This document shows positions 12,204 through 23,634 of a stretch of 64,000 nt of DNA, piece by piece. Below the pieces are notes generated by a model. That model was not told where the DNA came from, ran no database searches, and saw nothing but the letters and a program-made list of their open reading frames with translations. Made by a program: the position numbers and the translations under genes. How positions within the stretch are numbered: position 1 is the first letter of the stretch; each line of letters starts with the position of its first letter. Source of the stretch: Bondarzewia mesenterica (Eukaryota; Basidiomycota; Agaricomycetes; Russulales; Bondarzewiaceae); assembly GCA_004802705.1 (NCBI GenBank), contig SGPL01000026.1, positions 52,834 through 116,833 of the forward strand, given 5' to 3'.

Positions 12204-13447
12204 TGCCTGGCCAGCTCTGTGCGCATAAGCAGTATTTCCAAATGAGAGGCCCATGTTCGGTCAATCCCGGAATGTACACAAAAACTTTGCTCTTATCGAT
12301 CCAGAATTGAAGAGCTCAGGAACAGCGTCATAACAAGAGAACGCAATATACTGCAGGAGATAAATCATAAAACGAGAGCAAACTTGGGAGGGACATCACC
12401 GCCTTCACTGCTGCACGCAGGGTCATGGGGTCAGTCATACTGGTCATACTTGCCTGAAGCATGAGGCCTGAGCGCCCGAAGTAGAGTCAACATGTGCAGC
12501 AAATTCCACCTGTCGAGGGCAGATGTTAGCTGCGCAGCATACGCAGACGACATGACTGCGAGGAACATCCGAGATCAAGAATAAGAACTCAAAAGCACCG
12601 ACCACTGTCATCAGATATACCCGTAACGCACGAGGAAGCACAGAAGATCTGCATTAATCGCGAGACCGCTTTAATTAAACTCCTGGGTGAAGGTGCCCCG
12701 AAAAGGTGCACTTCAGAAAAGCTCCTCCCAGCTGAACAGCACAAAAAAGACGTGAACACATATCCTATACTTTCGACGTCGTGGTACGCACTCGTGCAGG
12801 GATATATTGTCTGTGCCGATACAAGTACCAAAGCTTATACATTCCAATAGCGAGATGCCGGAAAGTATTGTTTGATGTCTCGACGACCCGATTTCAATGC
12901 ACCTTCGATGAGGGCCTGTAGAGGACTGGTGCTTGAGCAGCGAACAATTGACTTTTAGTAATGCTCGTACCACATCCTGAATACGCCTATTACGCTCAAA
13001 CTCGCCACGGACCCATGCAATGGTCTCCTTTCTAGCTATGGGGTCAGGAATCGCTGAGAAGATAATGCATGAGATTTACAGGCTGACGCAGATTATTGGC
13101 ATGAAACGCGCAATTACATCGAGAGGCACGGAGGGCGGATCGATAGAGATTGAGAACCTGATGCTTAAGGATGAAATGCTTGAGAGAAGGTTGTTGCATT
13201 GCGTAGAGACATTCCACAGGTGGAGTATATATCAAGGATGTCTTTATTAGAAGCCAAGGGCAGGTCGCGGCAACTTAAGCCTGTGCTCACAGCCGTGAGG
13301 AGACTGGAGTGGCTGGTCGCGGCAAAGCTGGGTGCCGCGGTGTGACAAGCCACTGGACCGCACTCAGCTGGACAAGCATCCTCCCTTCACGGCTCCTCCC
13401 AAACACAAACACTCTACCTCCTTGAACTCATCCCATCCTCCTCAATT
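12204..13447. other. Intergenic region, no gene recognised
   Basis: About 1.2 kb between the divergent polymerase and the 4E-T-like gene. Open frames are short (under 90 codons), overlap on both strands and show no known motif. The last 80 bp before 13448 are C-rich, like the pyrimidine-rich leaders of other genes in the window. Confidence 0.5.
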
Positions 13448-16400
13448 ATGGCAACACCTCAGAGCAATGGCAATGTCGCTGCAGTCTCAGATTCATCATC
13501 GCCAGACACCGGTGATGATGCTGTCGATAAAGTGGTCGACGCCATCGAAAAAGTCTCAATCCAGACCGAACAACATCCGCATGAACCTCCCCAAGACAGC
13601 TCATCCGAACCCATTCGTCCTTTCATAAGATATGACCGTGCGCTGGTACTTGCCTTGCACAAGTCTCCTTTGGTCAAGCCTCCCGACGGTATGCCCGCCC
13701 TGAAGGATTGGTTTGGGTATGCATTAACCAGTCGTGCGTAACATTTGACTGACAATTTTTTGCAGAGATTGGAACGAACAATACTCCAACAAAAAAGACC
13801 CGGAGCCTTCTGCAACTCCAGCTGCAACCAGAGACAGACGGTGAGCTTTGCCCGTTTTGTTCTTTGTTGTCACGCAGACTGAACCCACTTTGCCACAGCT
13901 TCCGTCGTGATCAGGAAGATGGAGGCAAGTCTTAGATTGAATAGAAGAGATTCATGCTAAACAACGCTTGTCTTCTTTCCAGAACCCCTACCTCGCTCAA
14001 CTTTCCGTTCAGGCCTTTCCCAGCCATCACAAATGGGCAACTTCAAGCATCATTCAATTCGTACCACTGAGAGAGACCGAGACCGAGATGGAGAAAAAGA
14101 TAAGGAACGGGATAGAGACAAGGAAGGGCATGAAAGGTTGCGAAATGTACGTGTCTGCGATCAGGCCTTCAGTATCAATGTCTAATTATATCCTAGCTTT
14201 CGGACAAGTATGATCGTGACCGGCTTGCTCTTCCCTCTAATGCCGCTAGTCTGCGAACAAGGGAGAGAGAAGGCGCCCCTCATTTGAATCCCGGCTCGAG
14301 CAAGCTGAATTCTCAAAATCTCGGAACAGGTACTACCCGCAGAGCCGATGGACGAGATGCTCCTAGACGAAAGCTTGGTGAATCTAGCGAAGATTGGCGG
14401 AGAGGTGCGTCACGCGCACACTTCTTAAATTCTTTTCTTGATACTGATTGAAAAAACCAGGTCGCGATGAACGTGAGTTAGCGCCCCTATTATACTTTTC
14501 CGTCTACTTCCTCTCCATTATTCTTCCTCCTACTGATGCACAATGACTCCTCCATTCTCAGGAGCGGATGGTTTGCGCAGGGATCGAGACGACCGCGATA
14601 GGCCACGCTCTCGTGTTCGTGACACTTCAAGGCAGAGGCGCGAGCCTTCTCCCACATCTCGACGAGACCGTGAAGATAGAGATCGTGACCGCAACCGAGG
14701 TCGAGATAATGATGAATATCGACGGAACGGGGGCGGTAGAGATGAACCTCTTCGGCGCGACAAAGATCATGAACGGGACGACGATACGAGACGCTGGAGG
14801 GATGATGGAAAGCGAGACGAGCGCATGGCCGCCAGGCGTGAGCTGCGCGACCGCGAACCGCGTGAGAGGGAGCGGGGAGCGGGAGGCGACGCTGCTTGGG
14901 ACCACGACAGACCCCGTGACCGCTGGAACGTTATCGACGACAGAGACGGACGTGCGAAACGAGCGGGTGGCCGCGATAAGCGGGCTGCTAGTCGCGAGGA
15001 CAGGGACAGGGAGGACCGTACGATCACGCCGAGGGACAGAGACAGAGAGGATCGGACGCTTACCGTGAGAGATAGGGAACGGGACAGAGAGCGAGAGAAG
15101 GAGAAGGAGCCAGCATGGATGGACACTTACATTCCAGCAAGTGGCTCTGAAGGTGGCATTCTAGGAGGAAAGTTGGCAGACGGTGAGCTTGATAGCATCC
15201 AAGCTTGGAAGAAGGGCATGAAGGAGAAGGAGCAGAAGGAGAAATTGGGCGATAGACGGGGTGAAGCAAGCGCGACAGAATCTGAAAGAGCCGATGCGGT
15301 GACAACGGCAACACCTCCAATGGATGAAATCCAGCTCTTCAAGATGATGATGAGGCGCGAGGATGACAAACGGAAGTTAGATGCTTTGGACGGTCCTGCT
15401 GAGGTACCGGGCATCTCAGCGTCGGTTTCGGACATGCTTCCTGCTAAGCTGGTTGGAAAGGAGCAGCCCATATCTTCGGCAACTACTAATGGTTAGTACG
15501 CTTTTGAATTTGTTCGAAGTATCTGTTCTAATTTGACCCGCACATGTTACAGCTCAGATTTCTCTGCCTATTCCGGAGCGCGAGCCAGGTCTCAGTACAG
15601 CGAACAGGTCACCGCCTACCGTCACTTCACCTCCGACTCACGTACCGAACGGACCTTCCGAAACATCTTCTGACACTTCTCGGTCCTTGCTATCCATAAT
15701 CACACCATCATCTGTTGAGCCTGCCCTTGTCCCCGTTGGTACTAGAAAGGTATCAACGCCCCTGGAGTCACCACAAGTTGTTGGCTCCCGCTTCTTTCCC
15801 AACCCTTCCCCCTGCGAGGGCGCCTCAGTTCAGAGCCAGTTTATGGAAAGGAATCCCACTGGTCTCATCAAGTCTCCTACCCCAGCACAATTCAATCCTC
15901 CTCCTGGTTCCCGTCTTCTTTCGTTCGGATCGCGCACGTCTTCCGTGACCCCAGGTTCCGCCAAGGGACCCACACCGACTAATGCACCACCAGGGTTCGG
16001 TCCGCCGCAGGGGTCTCAGCAGCCACCAGGACTTCAATCGCTGATTTCGAGCCCCTTTTCGGCTGAAGCCTCTCGCATGAATCACGAAACCGAGTTATTG
16101 AATGCTCAAATAAGAGGCTCCGCCATCGATGCGCCTCGCACCCAACCTGGCTTCTCCCCCTTCGACAATCAATCACGGTCCTCGTTCGCTTTTGAAGAGC
16201 AGGACACGTATAGTCAAGGGGAGGTGCTCAGACGGCAATCAGTGATCTCGTTGAACGATCGCGCTCAGTTTGGTGTCTCTTCCGAATCTGTATCTCCTTA
16301 CTCGGACTTCGGTGCCAATCCTCTCGCGGGACAAGGCGTTCGTCTCGGTAGTAATAGCCCGTCGTTCGACTCTGCAAACTCTGGCAGTGCTCCCGGTGGA

Positions 16401-17698
16401 TCTCCATACCAGAACAAGGGCAGCCGATTCGCCAAGTTTTTCGATGGCAAGGCGCGGGAATCCGCAGCTTCGGCCATGGCGAAAGGTCAAGGTATCTTAG
16501 GACAGTCATCGCCGTCTCCTGTACCCGGTCAGAGGCATCCGATCGGTCTGAACGACGCCTTTGGCGGAATCGCTGATAACAGAACCATGGAGGACATTTT
16601 CGCCATGTTGCAAAGCTCAGCACAGGTACGTATTGACTTTGTTTCTGTCGACGTTCGTGTGCTTAGTCTGTCTGTCCATAGCAGGGTCAACGGGTGAACC
16701 CGATGAACCCTTTAGGCCAAGTGTCGTCGCTTGGTAACGGTGCATACGGGCAATCGCCTTCGGCCTTGCATTCTGTGCATCAGCAACAGCAACAGAATTA
16801 CCCTCCTGCCCGTAACGTCGATCTTCTTTACGACAATCGCCTGGATGATCGTAATTTCGTCCCCGATGGGATGGTTCCCGGTTTGCGCTCCGCACCTCCA
16901 CCAAGGAATAGAGAGACGCATGGCGGCATGTTCCATGACCAACTCGACGACTCCATGGCTTTCAGCGTCCACCCCCGCCTGCCGCCCCAGCGAGCCCTAG
17001 ACCAGATGTATCCCGGTCCTGGCCCGATGCCCACTTTGTATTCGCACCAAGCCGCCAACCAGCGCAACCCTGGGCTGCCTCTCCAACAGCCCTTCCGCAA
17101 CGGATCGTCACCGATCCGCGGGCAAAACCCCCTGCACGCGCCTCCTCAACAGCGATTGCCGCCGGGTTTGGCCAACCTCGGTGGTCGTCCGCCGCACGAG
17201 CCTTCGCAGTTCTTGACCTCGCCCATGGGCATGACGTCGGGAGGGATGCATGGGAACGGTCCCGTGCAGCCCCCGTTCAACAACTTCCCCGGCGGCGTCG
17301 GGTTCTCGGGCGGTCCTCAAATGCGCGGACCCCCTCCGGGACCGCATCAATTGCAAAACCCCCTCGGCCANACGGCGATGGCGGGGCTCGGGCACCCCAA
17401 CAAAATGGACTTGCGTGGCCCGACACAGGCTCAGTTGTTGGGCATGGGCAACGGTGTCGGCGTCGGCGGTGGTCTGCGCGCTGGGTTTGTGCCTCAGCAA
17501 GCCCCGAGTGCGCAGATGCAAGCACCGCACTTGACGATGCGCCAACAGCAGCAACAGCAACAGCAGCAGATCCCGCCGCACATGATGCCCCATCTTCTCC
17601 CCCCGCACCTGCAGCAGCAGCAGGGCCCGCCCGGTGCGAACAGCCAGCCCGCGCACGACCTCATGGCCCTGTTGATGGGCGGCCCCCCGCGCAACTGA
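13448..17698 (+). CDS. Arg/Asp-rich protein with an N-terminal eIF4E-binding-like motif (4E-T-like)
   Basis: Nine exons join to 1256 residues: 13448-13716, 13766-13840, 13899-13924, 13983-14146, 14197-14404, 14461-14472, 14562-15491, 15553-16625 and 16685-17698. Near residue 60 is RYDRALVLALHKSPLVKPP, close to the YxxxxL-hydrophobic motif by which 4E-T and other proteins bind eIF4E; the usual Leu is Val here. A long RD/RE-rich charged region follows, then Ser/Pro-rich sequence, a conserved-looking segment (IGLNDAFGGIADNRTMEDIF) and a Pro/Gly/Gln-rich C-terminus with a Gln run. This layout suits an mRNA-repression or P-body protein, but that role is inference. Intron 3 uses a GC donor and exon 6 is only 12 nt. 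One N lies at 17371. Confidence 0.7.
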
Positions 17699-20600
17699 GC
17701 GCCTTTACCAGGTTACTCTTTTTCTCGACCTGCATGGCGAAACTCCCTCACGGACCCGTCCCCGCGCGATGTTGTGCGTTCGCGGTTGTAGATATAACGG
17801 CCCTTCCCCCCAAATTCCTTCTCGTCCTGCGGGCTTTTTGTTCCTTGCTGCTGTCTCTATTTCCTCTTTTTTTCCTAGTTGTTGTCAATCACTTTCTTTT
17901 TGTTTCCCTGTCCTCGTTTAATCAGTGCGATAGTTTTTCTTTCTTTTTCTCTTGCGATCTGATCTTTTTGTTTTTCTTTGTCTATTCTCAGTCTCTCTCC
18001 CCCTCCCTCTCTCTTCTCTTCTTTTTCGTTAGGCGCATTATCATCACTCGACTCGTATGTCCTGACTGTACAAGAACTGGCATGCCATTTTCTTTAATGA
18101 GACACGATGGGATTGTCGTTGGGCGGCTCGACGCTGCCCGACGCGCCGCTTTGAAGCCGATCGATCGAATGTGAAAGGATGATTTTTTTTTTAAATTTGT
18201 GGACAAGCAAATTGGGCCCTAACAGCTGGCCGCCCGGGCCTTATTTTCACAAAAAAATAACGTTTAGGCGCGGATCCCGCGCACGGACCGTAATTTGCGT
18301 CGGCGTGCGACGAGTCAGGACGGGTGAATGTCAAATTTCTGCCGCCGTAATGTTCTGGATGGCCGATCGCGCGGGAACTCCTCGTCGTCGTTCCTTTATT
18401 TCTTTTTCTGTCTTTGGCTTTTTCCTTCTCCAGAGCAACCGAGTTGGTTCGAATTACATACATACACATGAGCGGCTGAGAACGGCTCCAAGAAATGACG
18501 AGGAAGGCAATCGGTCGTCAGGAGTAGCTTGAGATATCGACAGATATCGACCCTATGCCGGTGCGGGCAAGGGACGAAAAACACAAAGCGCGAGCCAGTC
18601 GGTAGACGATCGCTCGCTTTGGTTGCGGATGCCAGCGCATACGATATCGATCATGTGCTTGTGATGGGGTAAGGTAATGCCTGAACGTTGCTGCGCCTGG
18701 AACTGGAGTTAGCAAAATAAGAAAGAAGGAAGAGGAGAGAAGGGTACTATACTAGCAGCAGCATGGTGAGTACAGAGGGACCCATAAGTCTGCACACATG
18801 TAACTTTCTTACCGCCTCCTTGTTTCACTTTTGGTTGCTTTGTCCGCATATGGTAACTTTTCGCCAAGGGTTGCAGACTCCCTCGCACCGTTTTGTCGGT
18901 TCCCCCATCGGGCTCTGTAGATCTCAGATGGGCCAGGTTCCGCGGGACGGCTCGGCCACGGTCACCTTCCCTGTTGGGCTAAGCCAAGCCCGCTCGCCCC
19001 GTCGGCCGCGTCTTCAAGAACCGGAATGATTTCGGTATGGTCAGCATGCGACTCTGACGCTCCCCAGCAACTTGCGCCTGCTCTGGCGGCCGGCTTAAGT
19101 TTGCAGTTGCCATCACATATCTGCTCAGTCTGGTCCCATTTCCTTACGGCTTGCACAACCCTGCACGCATTGACTGCATTTACACCTGATATGGTGTCCA
19201 AGAGATGCGACCTGATTGACGCCGTGACGACCTGAGAATTCGCGCGGGGCTCGTGTGTCCGGTCTGGTAAGTATAGAGCGACCCTTCTCGCCGCCATCCC
19301 ACCGCTCGCTCACTATCGGGCATATGATATGACCATTAAGATAGTCCTGCGTTCTCGTTCTCACACTGACGGGCAACCGCGACGCTTTCAAGTTCCCTTT
19401 TACTGAATTGTTCTGCGGACGCGTTGGTCTTCCTCTTCGAGGCCTTTCCGTGAGAAAGTACGTCGGTACGGTCCGACCGGAAGTCTGCACCCGATCCTCA
19501 GAGAGTCACTGTCCATTTGCCGCAACGTCGANGTCGACGCTGGGTTTATTCTNATNGACACTCATGAAGGAACGAACGAAGAAATTCGAAACCTCCCGAC
19601 GTCGACATCCGTATGAACGTGCACCTGCATATAGAAACTCCCGGAGCCGAGTCGGACGTTGTCCAAATATGTCCCGCGATGTCCCGCCAGTGGCACTGAG
19701 CGCTGAGCGCTGTTGGATCACGTCCCGTGTGCAGCGCGTAAAAAAAAGTCGCGAAAGGTAATTGGGAAGGAATTACAGATTACGTTCGCCCGCACCGATC
19801 ACCCTAATTGATGGCGACTCGCTCTTTTGGCGGTCAAAGACCCTTATTGACTGGCGTTGATTCCAAGTGAAGTATCATGTCTGTCTGAGCCAGTCTAATA
19901 ATCGGCTCNTCTGTCATTTGCACGAGCTGTGCAAGGACCTTGTAAGTGATTGCGACNGGCGCTGCCAAGGAGCTCCGCATTTTCAAGCGTCAGANCGTNA
20001 GANCTGCGANCTCGAATATGGAAGTGAGAGATATGATGGCTGATAAGGCGTGACTGATGGAAGGACTTTGGGTGGATGTGGCTGCGAGACGAAAAACAAA
20101 GGCTTGGATTGTGAATCGCAGAGTTCCTCGTCCGGAGGTCCCTGAGTATCGGTCCATCGTATTACGTAAGCGGAATAATCGGGTCGGGTGTACCTCACGC
20201 CTGCAGTGGACCGATGTCCTGGATAGACGTGGTGGGCGCCGACGATTTGGCCTGGCGAGACGACTCCGCACAGGCTGGACGTTTCACCGTATTTGTTTAT
20301 TTTTTTCGGTTTTGGGGCTGAAATTTCAACAAGGCAGAAAGACTAAAACGGATGGAGTCAACGGACTCATGGACGTCTTGAACGGAAGCGCGGGGGTTAT
20401 TTCCGAAACCTGGACAGGACGAAGCTGGAGCACGCGAGAATACAATTGGGCCTTACGTTATGTTACTATCACGCTTATGGGCGAATCACTGACATCCTCT
20501 GCCTGCAGGCAGGAAAACGTGGTAGGTTTTTCTCACTGGACATACTTAGAATTAATATCACCGAGGAGGTGGTTGAGTTGTCAACAAAACACGCCCTTCG

Positions 20601-22117
20601 CGCATTGCAGTAGCCTCCTCGTCTTCAAAGGCAGCGTAGGCGACAATTGGCGCACATTTCTCCTCTTTCTTTCTCCCAACCTCCTCTCTCTGCTTCGGCA
20701 CCGCGGAGTTGGCAAGGTGAACGCCAGCGTCGCTGCTAGGCGCTCGTTCACTCTGCGGCTTGAAACATTCTCGACCGTTCCGCACTAGATAGTCTCAGCT
20801 AGCTCAACTCTTAACATTCGTTCATTCGACCTCAGTCCTTTCGGTATTCGTCCAGCTAATCCAGCAAGCCCTTTTTTTATATCATACCTATCGTCGCTGC
20901 CCCTGCCTAATCCGCCCAGCCTTTGTCGAGTCGGGAATATTTTTTGGCCGTCGTTTGTCGCTAGCTCTTGCCGCATCTTTCTGTCTGTGAGCCGTGAAGT
21001 GGAGATCTAGCAGTGCCGGCTGCGATAGAGTTTTGAAATTCGTCACAGGTGAGCAGGGTCGAGTCTGGAATTGTTCGTATTTTTCCGTGACGATTGGGGT
21101 CACTGACGAGCGGGATGGCACGTTAACAGACAAGTTGGACAGAGGAATTTGTATCGCAAGCTAAAACATCGGTGAGGAATCGTGCTACGTCATTTTCGTT
21201 TGCCGACATCGAGAAACGTGGGGGCGTGGGAATATCGTAAAAAGGAATTGAGTACGGGCCGATCACCGATTTGTCTGCTGGCGGTGCGCACCGTGGCTGT
21301 GGTACGGGTGCGCCCACAATGCAGAAAAGAGTGAGAAAGGTAGGGGGTCGTGTTAGATGGCGACCCCGATGTGAGGATGATGAGCAGGAGGGGGTGGTGG
21401 ACGGTGGGGAGGACGAGGAGGAGAGCTCTGAGAGGAGATGGGGTGCGATTAGACATCGATGATAGGGACGGACTAGGGCCGGGACGAAGAGCCCTTTCAC
21501 AAATTGCGTGTGGACGAATTTGGACATTCACACTGCTGATTTCGTCCATGTAACGACCACGATGAGCCGGCATCTCGGCGGCCTTATATTTCGTTTTGTT
21601 GGGCACGTTTTCTTGGTTTCTCACTCACTCGCATCGCCCTCGTCGACAACGACGTTGCGCAGGCTCTCCTCTTCTTGTCTCCATATATCTTTCACGTTAA
21701 CGACCTTGTACGCTGACGACCCTCTCCTCCCCCTCCGTTTCATTCAGCCATTGCCACATCCCATCCGTGTCGACTTTACCATCGCACACGTCTCTTGCCC
21801 ACGTCTCCAAGTCACCCTCGTCCACCTTGGCGATTCTCTGTTTGGTGAGTCCTGTTGACAGAATTTTGCCCAAGTGCCAACTGGCCCTTGCTATTTTGAG
21901 TCGATGTTGGACTCGACATACTTCTCTCCTTTTGGTCATCTGCTTTCCATAAATGCCCCACCTGTAATTCCTCCCATGTTCTTTGTTTTTGTTTTTGTTT
22001 TTTTTGTTGTTTTTCTCTCTCTCTCAACCCTCCCTCCTCTCTTTCACTCCTGCAACGCCGACCTCAACGTGCCAACGTTCGACGAGCAACGCTTCACCAT
22101 AATTTCTTATCATCATA
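17699..22117. other. 4.4 kb without a recognisable gene, upstream of the cyclin
   Basis: The first about 500 bp are a T-rich 3' flank of the preceding gene. The middle contains several single N calls (19.5-20.0 kb). A 243-codon plus-strand frame (20057-20788) has no family signature, and its composition does not look coding. From about 21.6 to 22.1 kb the sequence becomes strongly pyrimidine-rich, with T and CT runs just ahead of the cyclin start. That fits a long promoter or 5' leader of the cyclin. I found no tRNA or repeat array. Confidence 0.5.
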
Positions 22118-23634
22118 ATGTCTCATTCTCTTTCTACAACCTCTTGTGCTAATGTCTCGTCTTGCGCTCCCACTCTTTTCCATCGTCCCCCTACCTCAAG
22201 CCCTCTTCCAGTTCCTCCCGTCTCTGGTCTTATCGCCCTCTCTGCCGTCAACATGAAGGATCTCTCCACCTCCGTTGCCCGAGCCTCGCGCTCCAATATC
22301 TATCCCAAGAAACGCCCATCTCCCAATGGCATCTCAAAGTCCCGCAAACAATCTTCTCCCTCCACCTCCATCTCCACCGCCCGAAAATCCCCACGGACAG
22401 CAAGGATGGAACACACCTTGCAGCGTCAGCGTGAACAGCAACTCGCCGCTATGCGCCGAGATGGTGTCTTACTCGAAGACGAATATCGTGAAGAGGTTCG
22501 GTACTATATGCTCGAAATGGAGGTCAGTTTCCATTCCTTCAAGCCTTCCGTCCTCGTCCCGGGCTCACGTCTCTCAGCGTTATACGATGGGTTCAACGTC
22601 TTCCATGGATCAACAGCCTGAAATCAAGTGGCACATGCGCCCTTGTCTCGTGGAGTTTCTTGTCGAGCTGCACTTTACCTTTCGGCTCCGTCCCGAGACT
22701 CTCTATCTGACGCTGAACATTGTTGATCGATATGTCTCTCGTCGCATCGTCTTTATCAAGCACTATCAGCTTGTCGGCTGTGCTGCTCTCTGGATTGCTG
22801 CCAAGTTCGAGGATGCCAAGGAGCGTGTGCCCACCGTCCAAGAGCTCGTTCACTTCTGCCGTGAGGCTTACGACGAGTCTGCTTTCGTCCAGATGGAGGG
22901 CCACGTGCTCGCCACCATTCAATGGACACTAGGACATCCGACAGCTGAAGCTTGGCTTCGAGTTCTTTGCTGCGTCCCATACGTGGAGGAGATCCGTGTC
23001 CAGCACGTCGCACGCTTCTTGATGGAGATCACTCTGTTCTACCGGGAGTTCGTCAAGTATCCGCCGTCGTCAATCGCACTCGGGTCGTTGACCCTCGCCC
23101 GATCTCTCTGCGGGAAGGGGCGTCGGATATTCGAGGAAACGGAAGAGTGCCTCGATATTGTCGAGTCTCTTGACAATCGCCTTGCGAAGCATGTCAACGA
23201 TCTATCTGAGACACTCGTCAAGAAGTATTCGTACGCATTCTACTCGAAGGCCTCGACGTTTTGTCGTCCAGTACTACCTCCAGGGTGGACGGTTCAATCG
23301 CCACTCGTTCCCTCTACCCATCACGCCGATCCGCTCCACCATGTCCGCCATCGGCACCCCCATGAGCGCCACGACCACCGTCTCTGATCTATCGGATGAC
23401 ATGCCTGCCACGCCAACGAGCCCGAGTCCGGCCTTCTCTAGTGACCCGTTCTCGGGCTCTGTCATGTCTGAAGACGACAAGGAGAACTTGCCTTCCCCTA
23501 AGTTTGAGCCCGTGATCAACAAGCAACATATGGAGAACCCTCCGGACCACTTCTTGCCCCATGACTTTGTCACGTTTGGTCGGCCGGCGTTGCATGCCCT
23601 CAATGGTGCCTCTCCTCGTGCGATGGTCGTATAG
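22118..23634 (+). CDS. Cyclin, probably G1/S (Cln1/Puc1) type, with an apparent frameshift
   Basis: Cyclins bind and activate the cell-cycle kinase Cdk1. Exon 1 (22118-22522) and exon 2 (from 22578) join in frame at the cyclin box: YYMLEME then RYTMGSTSSMDQQPEIKWHM. The box continues MRPCLVEFLVELHFTFRLRP, LYLTLNIVDRYVSRR and LVGCAALWIAAKFEDAKERV, then ESAFVQMEGHVLATIQWTLG. After KKYSYAFYSKASTF the open frame turns to nonsense, but the neighbouring frame carries on as VVQYYLQGGRFNRHSFPLP and ends with a PEST-like tail (DDMPATPTSPSP, SEDDKENLP). Removing one T from the run of four at 23260-23263 restores one frame of 486 residues. This is a homopolymer sequencing error or a true lesion. G1 versus B type is judged from overall resemblance only. 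Confidence 0.82.

Noticed and set aside
17560..17620. Gln-codon runs as a microsatellite or repeat array
   Set aside because: They are short CAG/CAA mixtures inside an open frame, common in disordered regulatory proteins, and are not an independent repeat feature.
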